This document shows, in pieces, positions 1 to 11,530 of a DNA stretch of 64,000 nt. The notes below the pieces were generated by a model, which did no database searches, was not told the DNA's origin, and was given only the letters and a program-made list of their open reading frames with translations. The stretch spans positions 4,402,001 to 4,466,000 of the forward strand of contig OX352773.1 of the NCBI GenBank assembly GCA_947095535.1, given 5' to 3'. The position numbers and the translations under genes are program-made. The stretch comes from Poecilobothrus nobilitatus (lineage: Eukaryota > Arthropoda > Insecta > Diptera > Dolichopodidae). Position 1 is the stretch's first letter. Every line of letters begins with the position of its first letter.

Positions 1-784
1 CAATTTGTTATTGCTTTTTTTCTATCAATTTTTCATAAATACTTTTCCATTTGGTTGAGCGTTGTCTTAAATTTCATACCTTTATTTTCCATCAAAATGT
101 AACACATTGACACGGAAAAAAACTTAAAATTAGATAAAATAAAATATTTAAATTTTTGAATAAAAAATTTAAAATTAGATAAAATATTTATAATGTCTTC
201 AAAAAACCGTTAAATTATGTAAAACAACGTGTTAAAAGTTAAAACATATAGATTATTTATTACTCAAACAAAGATTAATTAATAATCTTCTTCTACTTTT
301 TATAATCTAAGATTTCAAAAATGGAAATTAAACTTTAGTGGAATTTAATTTAATAAAAAATTAATTTGTATAAAATTTACAACTTTTATTTTAAAAAAAG
401 TTATCACCCATAGTCTCTGAGGCGACAAACTCTATGATAAAAAAATGTATCACGTCACGTCTAGTTGAAAATGCATTTCTGGAAGACATACGCTGAAAAT
501 TTTTGTTATGTTGGTTGTACTTTAAATTTGAGTGCTGTCAAATGAAAATTTTGCAATATTTAGATGTAAACAAAAATTTATGTATAGGTAAAATTATTTT
601 AGAAAGAAGTTTTTCTATTTTTGTTTTAAACAAATTTACGATTTCTTAATGTTTACTTGCTTTGGTATTTCAACTCTACCCATTTTTTAGTTTTGCTAAT
701 AACTAAAAAAAAATTGTTTCAAAAAAATAATTTAAAAATAACTTAAATGCATTTGAAAATTCTATTCGCTAAGGCAATATTGCT
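1..784. other. A+T-rich non-coding DNA
   Basis: No open frame, RNA gene or repeat boundary can be supported here. The sequence is A+T-rich with short homopolymers. A slightly less A+T-rich patch around 400-500 has no coding look on either strand. Confidence 0.6.
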
Positions 785-1275
785 CCAAAATCAAAAATAA
801 AATATGGTATAATTAGTTGGGGTGGAACCTATTTAAGTACTATAAGTCCTATTCTTAAGAAAGAAACGAGAATAATTAACGGCTATATAGCAGTTTTGAG
901 AAACGAGAATAAAAGTAGGCTATATAGCAGTTTTCCTATCTTCTAAGAACCAAGTCTACTACCTCTAACACATCAACATGTATACAGTTCTTTGCTTCAG
1001 TTTTTTAACGATAATAGTACTTTTTGGCTACAGAAGCTCTACGTCATATACGGATAAATAATCTTCTACTACGCGCAACTCCTCGTTACCGCAAAACTCA
1101 TTTTAAAATATTTTACTTAAATTTAGTGCCAAAATACTTTAATAATCTCCCGTATCATATAAAAATAATAAATAAATTGAGAAAATTTTCGAAAGTTTCT
1201 AAAATATGGCTTTTAAGTAAACTACAACGAAATGGAATCTATCACCTGAAACTTTATCTTTATCTTTTCTGTTAA
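785..1275 (+). pseudogene. LINE reverse-transcriptase C-terminal remnant
   Basis: Broken 3' part of a non-LTR retrotransposon ORF2 (reverse transcriptase), an enzyme that copies element RNA into the genome. Translation around 803-832 gives YGIISWGGTY, the thumb-region block of insect LINE reverse transcriptases. Further on come RLYSSFPIF, LLPLTHQHVY and then KYFNNLPYHIK (about 1128-1160), the usual '..P..fN.LP..i' near the C-terminus, followed by a basic segment ending WLLS. The frame is interrupted by a TAA at 944-946, a shift near the T run at 1021-1025, and a 37-bp tandem duplication (863-936). The catalytic YxDD region lies upstream and is absent, as in typical 5'-truncated copies. The clade is uncertain (jockey- or CR1-like). 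The identification as a LINE is firm because several blocks occur in the expected order. Confidence 0.82.
863..936 (+). repeat. 37-bp tandem duplication within LINE remnant
   Basis: Two adjacent near-copies start with GAAACGAGAAT (863 and 900) and end with GGCTATATAGCAGTTTT. They differ by a few bases in the middle. This is a local duplication inside the dead LINE reading frame. Confidence 0.85.
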
Positions 1276-1477
1276 GTTTATCTTTCATTTAATCTCCCAT
1301 TTCACTGCAATTGACATATGTTAAAAGAAATAATTTTAAAATTTACTATAGCGTGTACTGGTATACTTTTATACTTGACACCCGTTATTACAATCCAATA
1401 AAATTTGAATGTACTTTTCAAAAACCAATTAAATATGTAGAAATTATTTAAAGTATCGCGTCAGTGATACTCTTTGT

Positions 1478-1724
1478 ATGATAAGTTTTCAAGAATATGG
1501 GTGTATGTTTTATGAATTTGTAACCAAGTTTAAACGGCTCTTAATAAAAATTATTAAAATATGGAGGAATTGTAAAAAATTTATACTAAAATTATTTTTA
1601 AACGATAATCAAAACTTAATCTTCTATATCCCAATAATAACTTTTATAAACTTTATTTATATTTTATTATATTTTTACCTGATAATAATTTACTCCTGCT
1701 GTACGAGAAGTAAACATTCTCAAG
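1478..1724 (+). CDS. Possible small exon, single-membrane-segment protein
   Basis: An ATG opens 82 codons before a good donor, CAAG|GTGAGT (GT at 1725-1726). The frame then runs on to a stop at 1751. The peptide starts MISFQEYGCMFYEF, has a basic middle, then a long hydrophobic stretch (about residues 50-75, rich in I, F, L and Y) ending in two cysteines. That would fit one membrane span. In DNA this rich in A+T, hydrophobic I/F/L/Y peptides arise readily by chance, and no family is recognised. The length and the donor are the only support. The phase after the donor would be 1. It may equally be spurious. Confidence 0.22.
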
Positions 1725-1753
1725 GTGAGTTTTCTGTTTTTTTATTTTGTTAA

Positions 1754-3465
1754 TTGAACCATATATTATAGTAGAATTCTAAATTTAAAATTAAATTCAA
1801 TTAAAAAGTAACTGACTTATTTATTTTATCTATAAATTTATAAATCTGTTAACTAACTTGAATTGTTAACAAACAGAAAGATCTAAAATAACAATCTTCA
1901 GAAAAATTATGGTTTTATTTTAATTATTTATGTTATGAAAGAAAAACAATAAATTTTTCTGAAATATTTTTACTTAACCTGTCCTGTCTCCCTTTACATT
2001 TAATTTGAATTCTTTTTTATTCAATCTTTATTCAATTTTCCATTCTGTATATGCATACAAACAAACTATACAATAAATATTTTTATTTTAAGCTTATTAT
2101 TTTATTTCACTTGCTGCACACCAACATATTTTTTTATTTTTTTTTTATTTTTATCATAAAAACTCAGAATTCCCATGTTATCGCATCATAAAATTTTATG
2201 AAAAGTTGACAAGTTGACATTGAAATCAACTGAACATAAGGCTAAAAAAAAATTTTTCTTTTGCTGTATTTAAATTAATATTTTTTTTTTGCTTTTTTCA
2301 TAGATTATAAAATATAAGCGCCAATTGACCCAAACGACTAAAACTAAATATTGTGTATGTTACTATAAAAAAAAGTCTTAAAGTTGCTTAACAACTTTGT
2401 TTAAAAGATGACATTAACATCGAATTGCAATACAAATATTTTGTTATGGAATTGTTCAGTTCATCTTCTTTTAGATATGATTTATGATAAGTGGAATTTC
2501 AAGAAAATTTTCACACCTCAATTAAATATTAAAAAATAAGAATTTAAAATAATATTTAATAATTTTAAAAGAGAAGAGGATTAAACATAAGTTTTATACT
2601 ATATATGCGTCTAAAATATAAAAACATGAATGCTTTTTTCTTAGTTATGTAAGAGAGAATTTTTAAAATTTCAAAATCAAATATTAAGAAATTCTTTGAA
2701 GAAGAAAAAGTTAATCTTTAGTATAAATGTGAAAATTAGAAATATTTAGATATGGAGATGCTATACTTGAAATTATGGAAAGCTCTTAATTTTTTTTTTG
2801 CTAAATTTTCAAAAAATCTTAAAGCAGATCTCAAAAAAAAAGGCTAGGACTGATTTGTTGGGGAAAAACTTGACCGAAGAGTCAATTTTCAATTATTCCA
2901 AAATTAAAATAAATATTTGTAGCTGTTAATTGATTCACAATCATAAAATTTATTTTACATAGAAAAAAAATATTATTTTTTTTATTATAAGTTGAAAGAA
3001 TTTTATTACGAGTTTTTTTTATAGCTTTAATTACAATAATTTTAAAATGACGTTGGAAGAATTTTTCGATATAATCATATAAATCTTTATATGTATACAA
3101 GTGCCATAAGAAGTAATGTATAATTCATTTTAACTGTCAAAGTATATTAAGGAAATTAAGGACTTACTTTTGTATTGATTTATTGTAACTATTGAAACAT
3201 CTCCTTTAAAATTTCAACATATTTTACCTTCAAATTTTCATATGTGATTACGAGTTAAAAAAATTTTACATCAGCCAATAATAATTCATTATTTTTGATC
3301 TAAGAGTTTTTATTTATGTGCATTTTCATGTTGTGCAATTTTTTAATTTTGTAAAAAAAATGTCGTAAACGAAAATTTTAAATAAATGTTGAAAAGCATT
3401 TTTTAAAGAACTTTTTAATATTTTTTTGAAAATCAATAAAAATGCTCCTTCTTCTTGATTCTGGT
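1754..3465. other. A+T-rich non-coding DNA, no feature seen
   Basis: Only A+T-rich sequence with T and A runs. Short open frames on both strands have no domain-like content. I see no repeat boundaries. Confidence 0.6.
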
Positions 3466-3790
3466 TAAAAAACTTTGAGTGGAGGCATTAGTTGTTTTGT
3501 AATTCTTTGAATTGCTGCTTATCACTTACCACGTATCTATAAAGCAAGATCAGTAAGTTGACTGAACGGTAATGGTTGAGAGGAAATGAGCATTGATGTA
3601 GCACTTGGATTTTCAATCAGACGAATAACTTTGTTTTGCAATGTATTAAGATATATCAGAACAATTGGGGCCGAAAACAAATTTCTGCATTGCACTTTAC
3701 TTTCAGCCTAATGTACGTTTTGTGGATATTGAGAAGCTTATATGGGAGAAATAGTTTTGCAGCAACTCAAAAAACCTCCAATATCTATCT
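3466..3790 (-). pseudogene. Jockey-like LINE reverse-transcriptase remnant
   Basis: Read on the minus strand, this is the C-terminal third of a non-LTR retrotransposon reverse transcriptase. In order it gives KLLNIHKTYIRLKVKCNA (jockey-type 'LL.IYK.yIRP..EYc'), then NTLQNKVIRLIENPSAT (the 'lQnkaiRLI' block, about 3600-3645), then LYRYVVSDKQQFKEL ('FYRYy.G.Cs.EL'), then LMPPLKVF. At least three frameshifts and several stops separate these pieces, and conserved residues of the YASHVW-type block are lost. The copy is dead and truncated at both ends. An apparent plus-strand open frame over 3636-3818 is only the shadow of this remnant. Confidence 0.85.
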
Positions 3791-3799
3791 TACAGTTAA

Positions 3800-5958
3800 A
3801 CAACATGGACTTTACTAACTTTTATTAACAGTTTTTTTTTTATAATCTTTTAAATGATACACAAAATACAGTTTGGTAATACAGTAATATTAAAAGTGCT
3901 GACTTAATGCAATACTTCCAAAAAGAAATTGCACGTTACTTCCCTTTAAAATTTTCATTTATATCCACCCACTCGTGCAACAAAAAAAAAACGTTTATTT
4001 TTGTAGTGGAATTTACTTAAGTTTAATGGGAAATAAAATGGTAAACTTATATTTAAACATTAACTTTCATTTTAAACATTACATAATATTTTTGTAAGCA
4101 CATCATGTTCATATGTCAAACTATGTCTATCTTTCGTTGTATCGATCCCATTCACCTTTTGTTTTGCCCTCTTCCTGAATATTTCATTTAAAATATAGTT
4201 CGTTAATTTATTATTAAATAATCGATGACAAGTTAATCGATCAAAAAAAAATATTCCACAAATTAACAAAAATCAAAGTCTATTAAAAACATCACATATA
4301 ACAAACAACTCAAACAACATGAAATATGTTGTAACAATAAAGGGAACAAAACAAACAAACAAAAAAAAACTGTTTACAATATAAAGATGACAGCTTTGGC
4401 CATGTTTTATTAGAAACAAACAATTTTTATAAAACAAAAAAAAAAAAAACAACTAAGTATACTATTTAATTCCATCATTTTAATCGAAAATCTAATTTGT
4501 ATTATAAATCTAATATAAAGAGTTAATGATCTTTTCATCTGATCTTGCTCATCTCTAATCTGTCAAATCATAATGTGATTGAATGAATTTTTTTGGCTAA
4601 TTTTTTATTATTTTTTGCATTGTAAAATATCAAAAATCAAATTAAGTCACGATTCACGGAAGAGTTTATCATTATTATTTTATATCCGTCCATTCTAAAA
4701 CAATTTTTGGTTAATTTTTTTTTTTTTTTTTGTTATGTTCGATACGTATTGTGGCGGTGATGAACGTTTTGAGGAAGTTTTTTTTGATTTTCAATTTTTC
4801 ATTCAGAATTTGATGATAAATGATTAAATTCAAATAAAAGTCATGAGAAAACGATGTTTTTTTATTGTGTTTTATATTTTTCTTTTGTACATTTTTTGTC
4901 TAATTGGTATAATAATTTGTAATTAGATTTAATAAATAAGGAAATTAAGGTAAAAAAAAAAATCAAAACAATCAAATTATTACTAAAGATATTCGATTAG
5001 ATCCAATTAAAGAGAAAATAATGTACTTAATAGGTATTTTAACCAGTTGTATTTTGTATCATGTTTTATTTTATAAGAACATTATTTTAATTTAATAAGA
5101 TTTTTTTATTTTTTCGTTAATGATTTATTATGATTTTTATTATCTTGTTGCATGTAAATATTATATAAAATAAAAAAATAAAATAATAGGAAGTATCTAA
5201 AAGCCCTGAAAGTTAATTTTTTGTGGTTACAGTGTTTAAGTACTTCGATTTGTGATTACCTTCTAAACGTTTTCAATAAAAGGTTTGTATCCACTTTTAT
5301 AATAACAATATTATTCTATTCTGATAGGATCCAGATCATTTGATTCAACATGAATTTTTTTAAAAAAAGCTGCTTTAGTCTTAGAATTGTAAATGAATTT
5401 TGTCAATAAAAAAGAAAGTAGTTTTAAAAGGTTTTGATTAAGTTTTAAAGTAAAACATTTTTAGAAGTGCCAAATATTTTTAAAAGTATCAAAATTTCTG
5501 AAAGATTCAAAATTATTGTTAACCATGCGTTTACAATATTACTCCTATCAAATAATCTAAAACTAATCTAATTTGAATTGAGACGATATGAAAGGGACTT
5601 TATGAAATTTAAAAAAAAAAAAAAAAATTTAATAATTATTTCATAACATACATACATATTAATCTTTAGCTTATTGTAATCATATTATGTAAAGTGGGAA
5701 CAAAATTTATTTAAATTTTTGCTATTATTATTTGAACCTGAATCGAACCTGAAATTCTTAAATGAGAGATTTATGCTGGATCTCAAATTAACATTCTCAT
5801 TTTATCTTTCTATATGTAGTCTTTAAGCAGTCTACAAAAGAGTTGTAAATAAAATGACTAAAATAAAATGACTTTGACAGTTGGCTGAGTAAGAAAAAGA
5901 GCGAACATTTAGCACAACATATGCAGCTTTACAATAATTAAGTTTTTTGTTTAAATAA
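3800..5958. other. A+T-rich non-coding DNA
   Basis: Nothing supportable apart from homopolymers, for example A runs near 4437 and 5610. A minus-strand open frame at 4072-4269 has no recognisable content. Confidence 0.6.
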
Positions 5959-5960
5959 TA

Positions 5961-6599
5961 GGGGGGTCTTCACGTAAAAGTGCAAATTAGTCTTGCATCG
6001 GAGGGTCGAAGGATTTGAGGAAATTTTTGACAGAAATGATAGTTGTTTCATGTATAAAAAATATGCACCGATCCTCCGATTCTAGACTAAAATATCCTCT
6101 ACCTTATTCCTATTGTAATTTTATTTGCTCGAGGACATTAATTCGAGTACATTTTTTTTGAACTTTATTATTTAATTTGACATTTCGTTTTCAAAAATTT
6201 ATTTGAAGTTTAGCATTAATTTGGAGTTAGATTTGGAAGTGCATCAAATAAAAACAGTACGTTCAACTAAATGATCTATGAAAATGCATTTAAAACTTTT
6301 TTTTGGCTTTTTTTTTTTATTTAAAAATTATTTATTTTCGCAAATCAATACTCAAAACTTATATTTTTATTTTTCAAAATGAAAACTAGATATTTAATCA
6401 AATAATGATATAATATGACAGATACGTCATATACCAAGCCAACTAACATTTTTTAAAAATACCAATAAACATTTGTCTAAACCAAAAAACATTTCTGTCA
6501 TCGGTAATTTTTTACTTTGCAATTTATATTTTATTTTGCATTGTGTCGTTTAGGATTTTTCGATTTTATCGATCGAAGTCACTTTTAAGTGAACACCCC
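5961..6599. mobile_element. MITE with ~20-bp terminal inverted repeats, TA flanks
   Basis: The left end starts GGGGGGTCTTCACGTAAAAG. The reverse complement of the right end starts GGGGTGTTCACTTAAAAGTG. After a 2-base gap they agree at 18 of 20 positions. The element is flanked by TA on both sides (5959-5960 and 6600-6601), the target duplication of the Tc1/mariner group. The roughly 640-bp interior has no transposase frame, so this is a non-autonomous derivative. The superfamily call rests only on the TA flanks. A related element with another target preference is possible. Confidence 0.6.
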
Positions 6600-9120
6600 T
6601 AAATTGTGTTATATACCTGCACACTTGATAAAATTTCATTGCATAATATTTTGCTCGATAAGAATTAATAATCATATAAATCTAATCTTTCAATATATCT
6701 GCATAATATGTATAATAACTTTCTTTTTTGAACAAATCATTTTTTTAAATTTTAATTTTATTTCCTGTTCATTGTATAATAAATAAATTTTGTAAATTGT
6801 AACCCAGATTAAAAATGAACATTACTTTTTATTTTTTTTTTTTAATAAATATTTTACATAATTATTACATTAAATCTATTTTTATTAATTTTTTTTATCT
6901 AATAGATATTCGTACACCTATTTCACTTTCATTTATTCATCCATTGATTTACTTCTCAAACTTTCATTTTGTCACATCAATTACTTCAACTACAGTTTTT
7001 TATCCAAAAAATATGTAAAATAAAATCCCACCCAGTATCTTCATAATTCATATATTTAAACAAAAATGCAACCAGTCAAATACATAATAATATAAAAAAA
7101 AAACAAAAAAAAAAAATTAATTGACACCAAGACACCATTTATGAAAAAAAATTTTTTTTTTTTTAGTAATTTTTTGTGTAAATCAAAATTACGCACCATT
7201 TGGTAATGTCATTTTTTTTTCTCTTTTTTTTAAATAATTATATTATACCCAATTATATTTGAGACCAAAAATTTATAATAAATTAAAATTAATAAAATAA
7301 AGTTTATATATTTTTCTTTTTTGTTAGTTGGTAGGAGTTCGATAATAATCACCAATAATTGAAATATGTATGACAAGTGAACATGAAAAAAATAATTACA
7401 AATACTTGTCATTTGTTTGCAATGTTGTTGTAATAATTGGAATGGTCACATATTAACCAACAGAAAAACAATAAAAAAAAAAAAAAAAAAAAACTATATA
7501 GTATGTAATTAAGTGTGAAATATATGGGTAACACTAACTAAGCCAATAAAATTAAATAAATTGAATTAACATCGATTAGGCGTGAATATTTAAAAGTGTT
7601 CAGAAGTACTTTTTGACATTTTCCAAGTAGGTTCCTCTGTTTATTTACTGCGTGAATTGATACCCAACAATATAAAAAATTCATAAATATTAAAAATTAT
7701 ATTTTTAATTGAATCTCAGTCAAATAAAAAATAATAAATTAAAATAAAATAAAGGAATTTTTTAAGAAATAACTGAAATTATAACAAGGAACATAAGTTA
7801 TATTAAAATTAAACGGGAAAATTTTGAAGGTTTTATTTTTAAATTAATTAAATTATTTTTATAAGTATATTTCCAACAAATTTTTTTTAATCTAAAAACT
7901 TAAGTTTATAATACATAGTAAATATGTTTTTTTTATTGATGTAGGCTGAATTAACATCTGAGTAATCATTGACATCCATAAGTTCGTAGTACACCTTCAA
8001 AAGCAAAAGAATCTATATAAAAGATTGGTGTTAAGATTCTATATAGGAATTTCTTATTCGACCAATGTAAAAAAAAGCCTTAGGAAAAATGAAGTCTTTT
8101 TTTAAACTCAGTAATGACTTTTTTATTTATAAAAGCCTAATCTTTTACCAATGCTCTTTTGTTTAAACAATTATAATAGTTACATAATAAGATCTAATTA
8201 ATTTTTAAAAGTTTTTCATTGAGTTAATTAATATCGTAAAAAATTCCAAACATTTACTTCCTGTTTTCTTTAAATGAACGCAGGCATAATTTAAAAAATT
8301 AAAATTAATATAATGAAATTTTAACTATTTTAGTTATTATATTATATAAAATGTGTATATATTTTATTCTAAAAGTTATCTATTAAATATTTATGATTTT
8401 TTATTAATTAACTTTTATCTTAATCACGCTTATTAACTTTCCCTGAATAAAAAAAAATGCTCTTCATGAGTGAATTTTTCGTTTATGAAAAAAAAAAAAT
8501 TAAAAATTTATATTTTTTTTTTTAGTGCATAATTGTATGAACGCGTTAATATAAATTTAATTACCAAATACGCACGCTTATTTATTTGAGGTCTATGACA
8601 TCATTACGTATATATAGTTTATGGTTTATGGTATATAATATTTAATATTATGGTATATGGTAAGGTGTATATTTAATATAGTGTTTAAAAATTATAAAAT
8701 AAGCTTATAATCAATTTAGTTTTCTTTTAATTTATTTTTTCTTATTTTCTTTTACTTTTTTTTTTCGATGTGCAGTGATATGATTATACCGAATTGCAAT
8801 TTTAATTTTTGTGGTAGGTACTGGTGTTAATTTAATTTTCAATATAGGTTTAATTTTTTAAATATATGTATATTTTTTTTATGAATGCAATTTAAATTAT
8901 ATGCCACTCGAAGCAATGTTTACTTGGGTATAATTTTATTTTTTATTATAATGATTATATAAATTTTTTGTAAACAGGACTTGATTTGGATATAACACAG
9001 AAGGTGTTGAATTAAATCGATGAGATGAAACAAGAATTCAATCTTTCAAGTAATAATTTTATAATAAATATATGGCCAAACCTTACCAAAATATAATACT
9101 TTTTCTCTTAAATAAATATA
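6600..9120. other. A+T-rich non-coding DNA with homopolymers
   Basis: A 21-base A run (7473-7493) and a cryptic 'tatggt' repeat around 8618-8660 are the only notable structures. Several open frames of 60-70 codons are made mostly of I, F, N and K and look like chance. Confidence 0.6.
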
Positions 9121-9697
9121 TGGGTTCATAACAAAATTACAATTTTTACTATTCAGATGGTTCAAAATTCAGATCATTTTGTTCGGAAAAATCAAATTCA
9201 ATATTCAGATAATTTAAAATTCAGACAATTGAAAATTTAGAAATTTCTAAATTCTGGAAAATAAATTCAGGGTGTGAAAAATCTTGATTCCGAATATGTT
9301 CACACCGATTCACAATTTCCGAAAAAAATTCCGAATATGTATTATAAAACTCTGAAAACGATAAATAGCAAATTTAATTTTAGTAAGAAAAATTCCGAAT
9401 TCTTTGATGTTAAAATATGTTTGTAAAAAATAATTGGAAGAGATTTTAAAGTTGGTTAAAAAATCAGAGTTTCAATAATTTGTTTAGAACACTTTTAAGG
9501 CTGCCCGCTATTTAAATCTGGATTACTCGAAAAAACAATTTTAATCTGAATTTTTTCTGAATATTTGTATAAATTTTAATAACCTGAATTTTGATTTGTC
9601 TGAATTTTAAAAAATCCAAATTTTATTTTATCTGAATTTTGATTGTCCAAATTATGATTATCTACATTTTGATTTTCTGAATATCACAATAAACCCA
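9121..9697. mobile_element. Foldback-like inverted repeat with subrepeat arms
   Basis: The left arm (9121-9245) carries repeated AAAATTCAGAT-type units about 18-22 bp apart. The right arm (about 9540-9697) carries the inverse, TCTGAATTTTGATT units, at similar spacing. The outermost bases are TGGGTT on the left and AACCCA on the right. Inside sits a perfect 8-bp hairpin (GGTGTGAA at 9271-9278, TTCACACC at 9299-9306). Arms built from short tandem units are the architecture of Foldback/Galileo-type elements. No transposase is present. A clean target-site duplication was not found, so the exact ends are uncertain. Confidence 0.55.
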
Positions 9698-11254
9698 ATA
9701 AATACAGTATAGATAGAGGGTATAGGGGGGGGGCTACAAAATACTATATGTGTATATAGAAATTAATGATCATTTATGCGAAAATCATTTCAATAGTTGT
9801 CATATTAAAAAGATTATCACGATTAAAAATTAAAATTTAGATTTTTCAATTAAAATATTGTAAATGAAATTTTAGAAAAGTGAAAAAAGAAGAAAAAAAT
9901 GATAAAAAAAGTATATAGTGAACATTTATTATTATTGTGATCCATGAAGATTTTTAAGTATGATATCATATGAGAATATGATAGATAAAAAATTTAAAAA
10001 ATATGAATTTTTAATATTATTGGCAAATTCAAATAATTTGTATACTTATTTAAAAGGTATATTTAAATGATATCAATTTATTTATTTTTTGTTTTTTTTT
10101 TTTTTATTAGTTTTGATTTATATCAATTCTAGTGAAATTTAATATCATAAGTTAAAGATTTTAAATGAAAATTGATTAAATCAACAGACTGTCAAGATAC
10201 TTGATCTGATTAAGCATCTGACCCATTCACTAATCGTGTTATAACACTTTTTACTATTTTTATAGGTAAAATGAGATATATCAAAAACGTTTTTTTTTTT
10301 TTGTTTGTGGAAATATAAATTTGCTTTAATCTTACATTTATCTCTTTTTTTTCAATTTTTTGTATTATCAGCGATAGCAGAGAGTCAAATTTTAAATTTA
10401 AAAAATGTTTAAATTTTCATATATAGAATGTCAAATTTTTTAGAAATGTATTTTTACATTTTACATATTTAAATTCCATTTTATCCTCTATAAGAATTTG
10501 AGAATTGAGAAATATTTAGTATACCTAGATTTTACATTTATGAAGTAGAAAATGGTACTGGTGAATCTTACATAGTGTCCTATACATGAGTGATAAAATA
10601 ATGCATAAAATAATTTCACAGTATTAAAATTGATTTTAGAAATCAATTTTGATAATTAAATTCATATTTGCTGGTCAAACTTTGCCAAATTATATAAAAA
10701 TTTTAGAAGTTCCCATCAAAAAATTATGGGTATTTATGGGTATTATAAATTTTTGAAATTTAAAGAATCTATAAAAATTTTAAATTAAGAACCGTTTTGT
10801 AATAAACACGTTTTTGAACTCCTGAACACGTTGTTATATAAACCTTATAACACGTAAAACCTTAATTTAAAGAAAAAATTCGTAAATAGTAACTGGGTAA
10901 TCTTACAAGAATACTTAAAACAGCATTTATATGTTTATTCTCGTTTATATATTACTTTTTAATAAAAAAAAAAAATACAACCTGATCTAAAGTTTGACAA
11001 TTTCTTTTTTTATACATATGTACATATTTTTTAAACGTATGCATGAATTTTAATCTCACAGTATTGCCATTACTTTGTTGTTATCATTTTCGCACGGTTT
11101 TAATTATAATAGATATTAAGATTTATAAAATGATTCGTTAGTTGTTGGGTTTAAACGACTGGTCTCAGAGAACCAAATTAAATAACATAAACCATGTGTT
11201 TTGATACTAATCCCTAATGCCTTTTTAATTTTTTTCCCTTTCGGGAGGTGTAAT
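9698..11254. other. A+T-rich non-coding DNA with a G9 run and a hairpin
   Basis: A run of nine Gs stands out near 9727. A perfect hairpin lies at 10626-10650. The stretch 11130-11254 is somewhat less A+T-rich and may be a more decayed continuation of the LINE to its right. Nothing else is seen. Confidence 0.5.
10626..10650. repeat. Perfect 11-bp hairpin, 3-nt loop
   Basis: AAAATTGATTT (10626-10636), loop TAG, then the exact reverse complement AAATCAATTTT (10640-10650). It is A+T-rich, so chance is possible. No promoter or terminator role is implied in this genome. Confidence 0.6.
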
Positions 11255-11530
11255 TCTTCAAAATATAATCACCAAGATAACCTAGGCCTCTTTGATGGTA
11301 GTGTGGAATTTTTACCAAACCAACACCTGTAGTAAGTGTTAAGGTATTTATAGGTATTTATAGAAAATACAAGTAGCTCCTGCATTTCGGCCAGGACTTA
11401 AAGACGTTAAATCTTTTGTAATTTCTAAATCATTAATAATTTTAATAGCTCTTTTTTGAATTTTGTTCAGACACTGTAGAGAAGGACTCTGATCGGAGTA
11501 ATTAAGTCTGTATACAGTTCTAAAATAAAA
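11255..11530 (-). pseudogene. Jockey-like LINE reverse-transcriptase remnant
   Basis: Minus-strand translation gives YRLNYSDQSPSLQCLNKIQ, then KRAIKIINDLEITKDLTSLS, then ATCIFYKYL. These match the jockey-clade order 'sl.lL.kIQkrAikLI.d..lt..l.sL.hRR.v..L.iFYkY'. The KIQKRAIKII block lies at about 11430-11470. The frame breaks shortly after FYKYL, where a short tandem duplication (ggtatttata, twice, about 11343-11362) sits, and stops follow. The catalytic domain is missing. This is another 5'-truncated dead copy, probably a different subfamily from the one at 3466-3790 because the shared block differs at many positions. Confidence 0.82.

Noticed and set aside
3636..3818. 60-codon plus-strand open frame
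   Set aside because: Lies over the minus-strand LINE remnant, which has clear reverse-transcriptase blocks.
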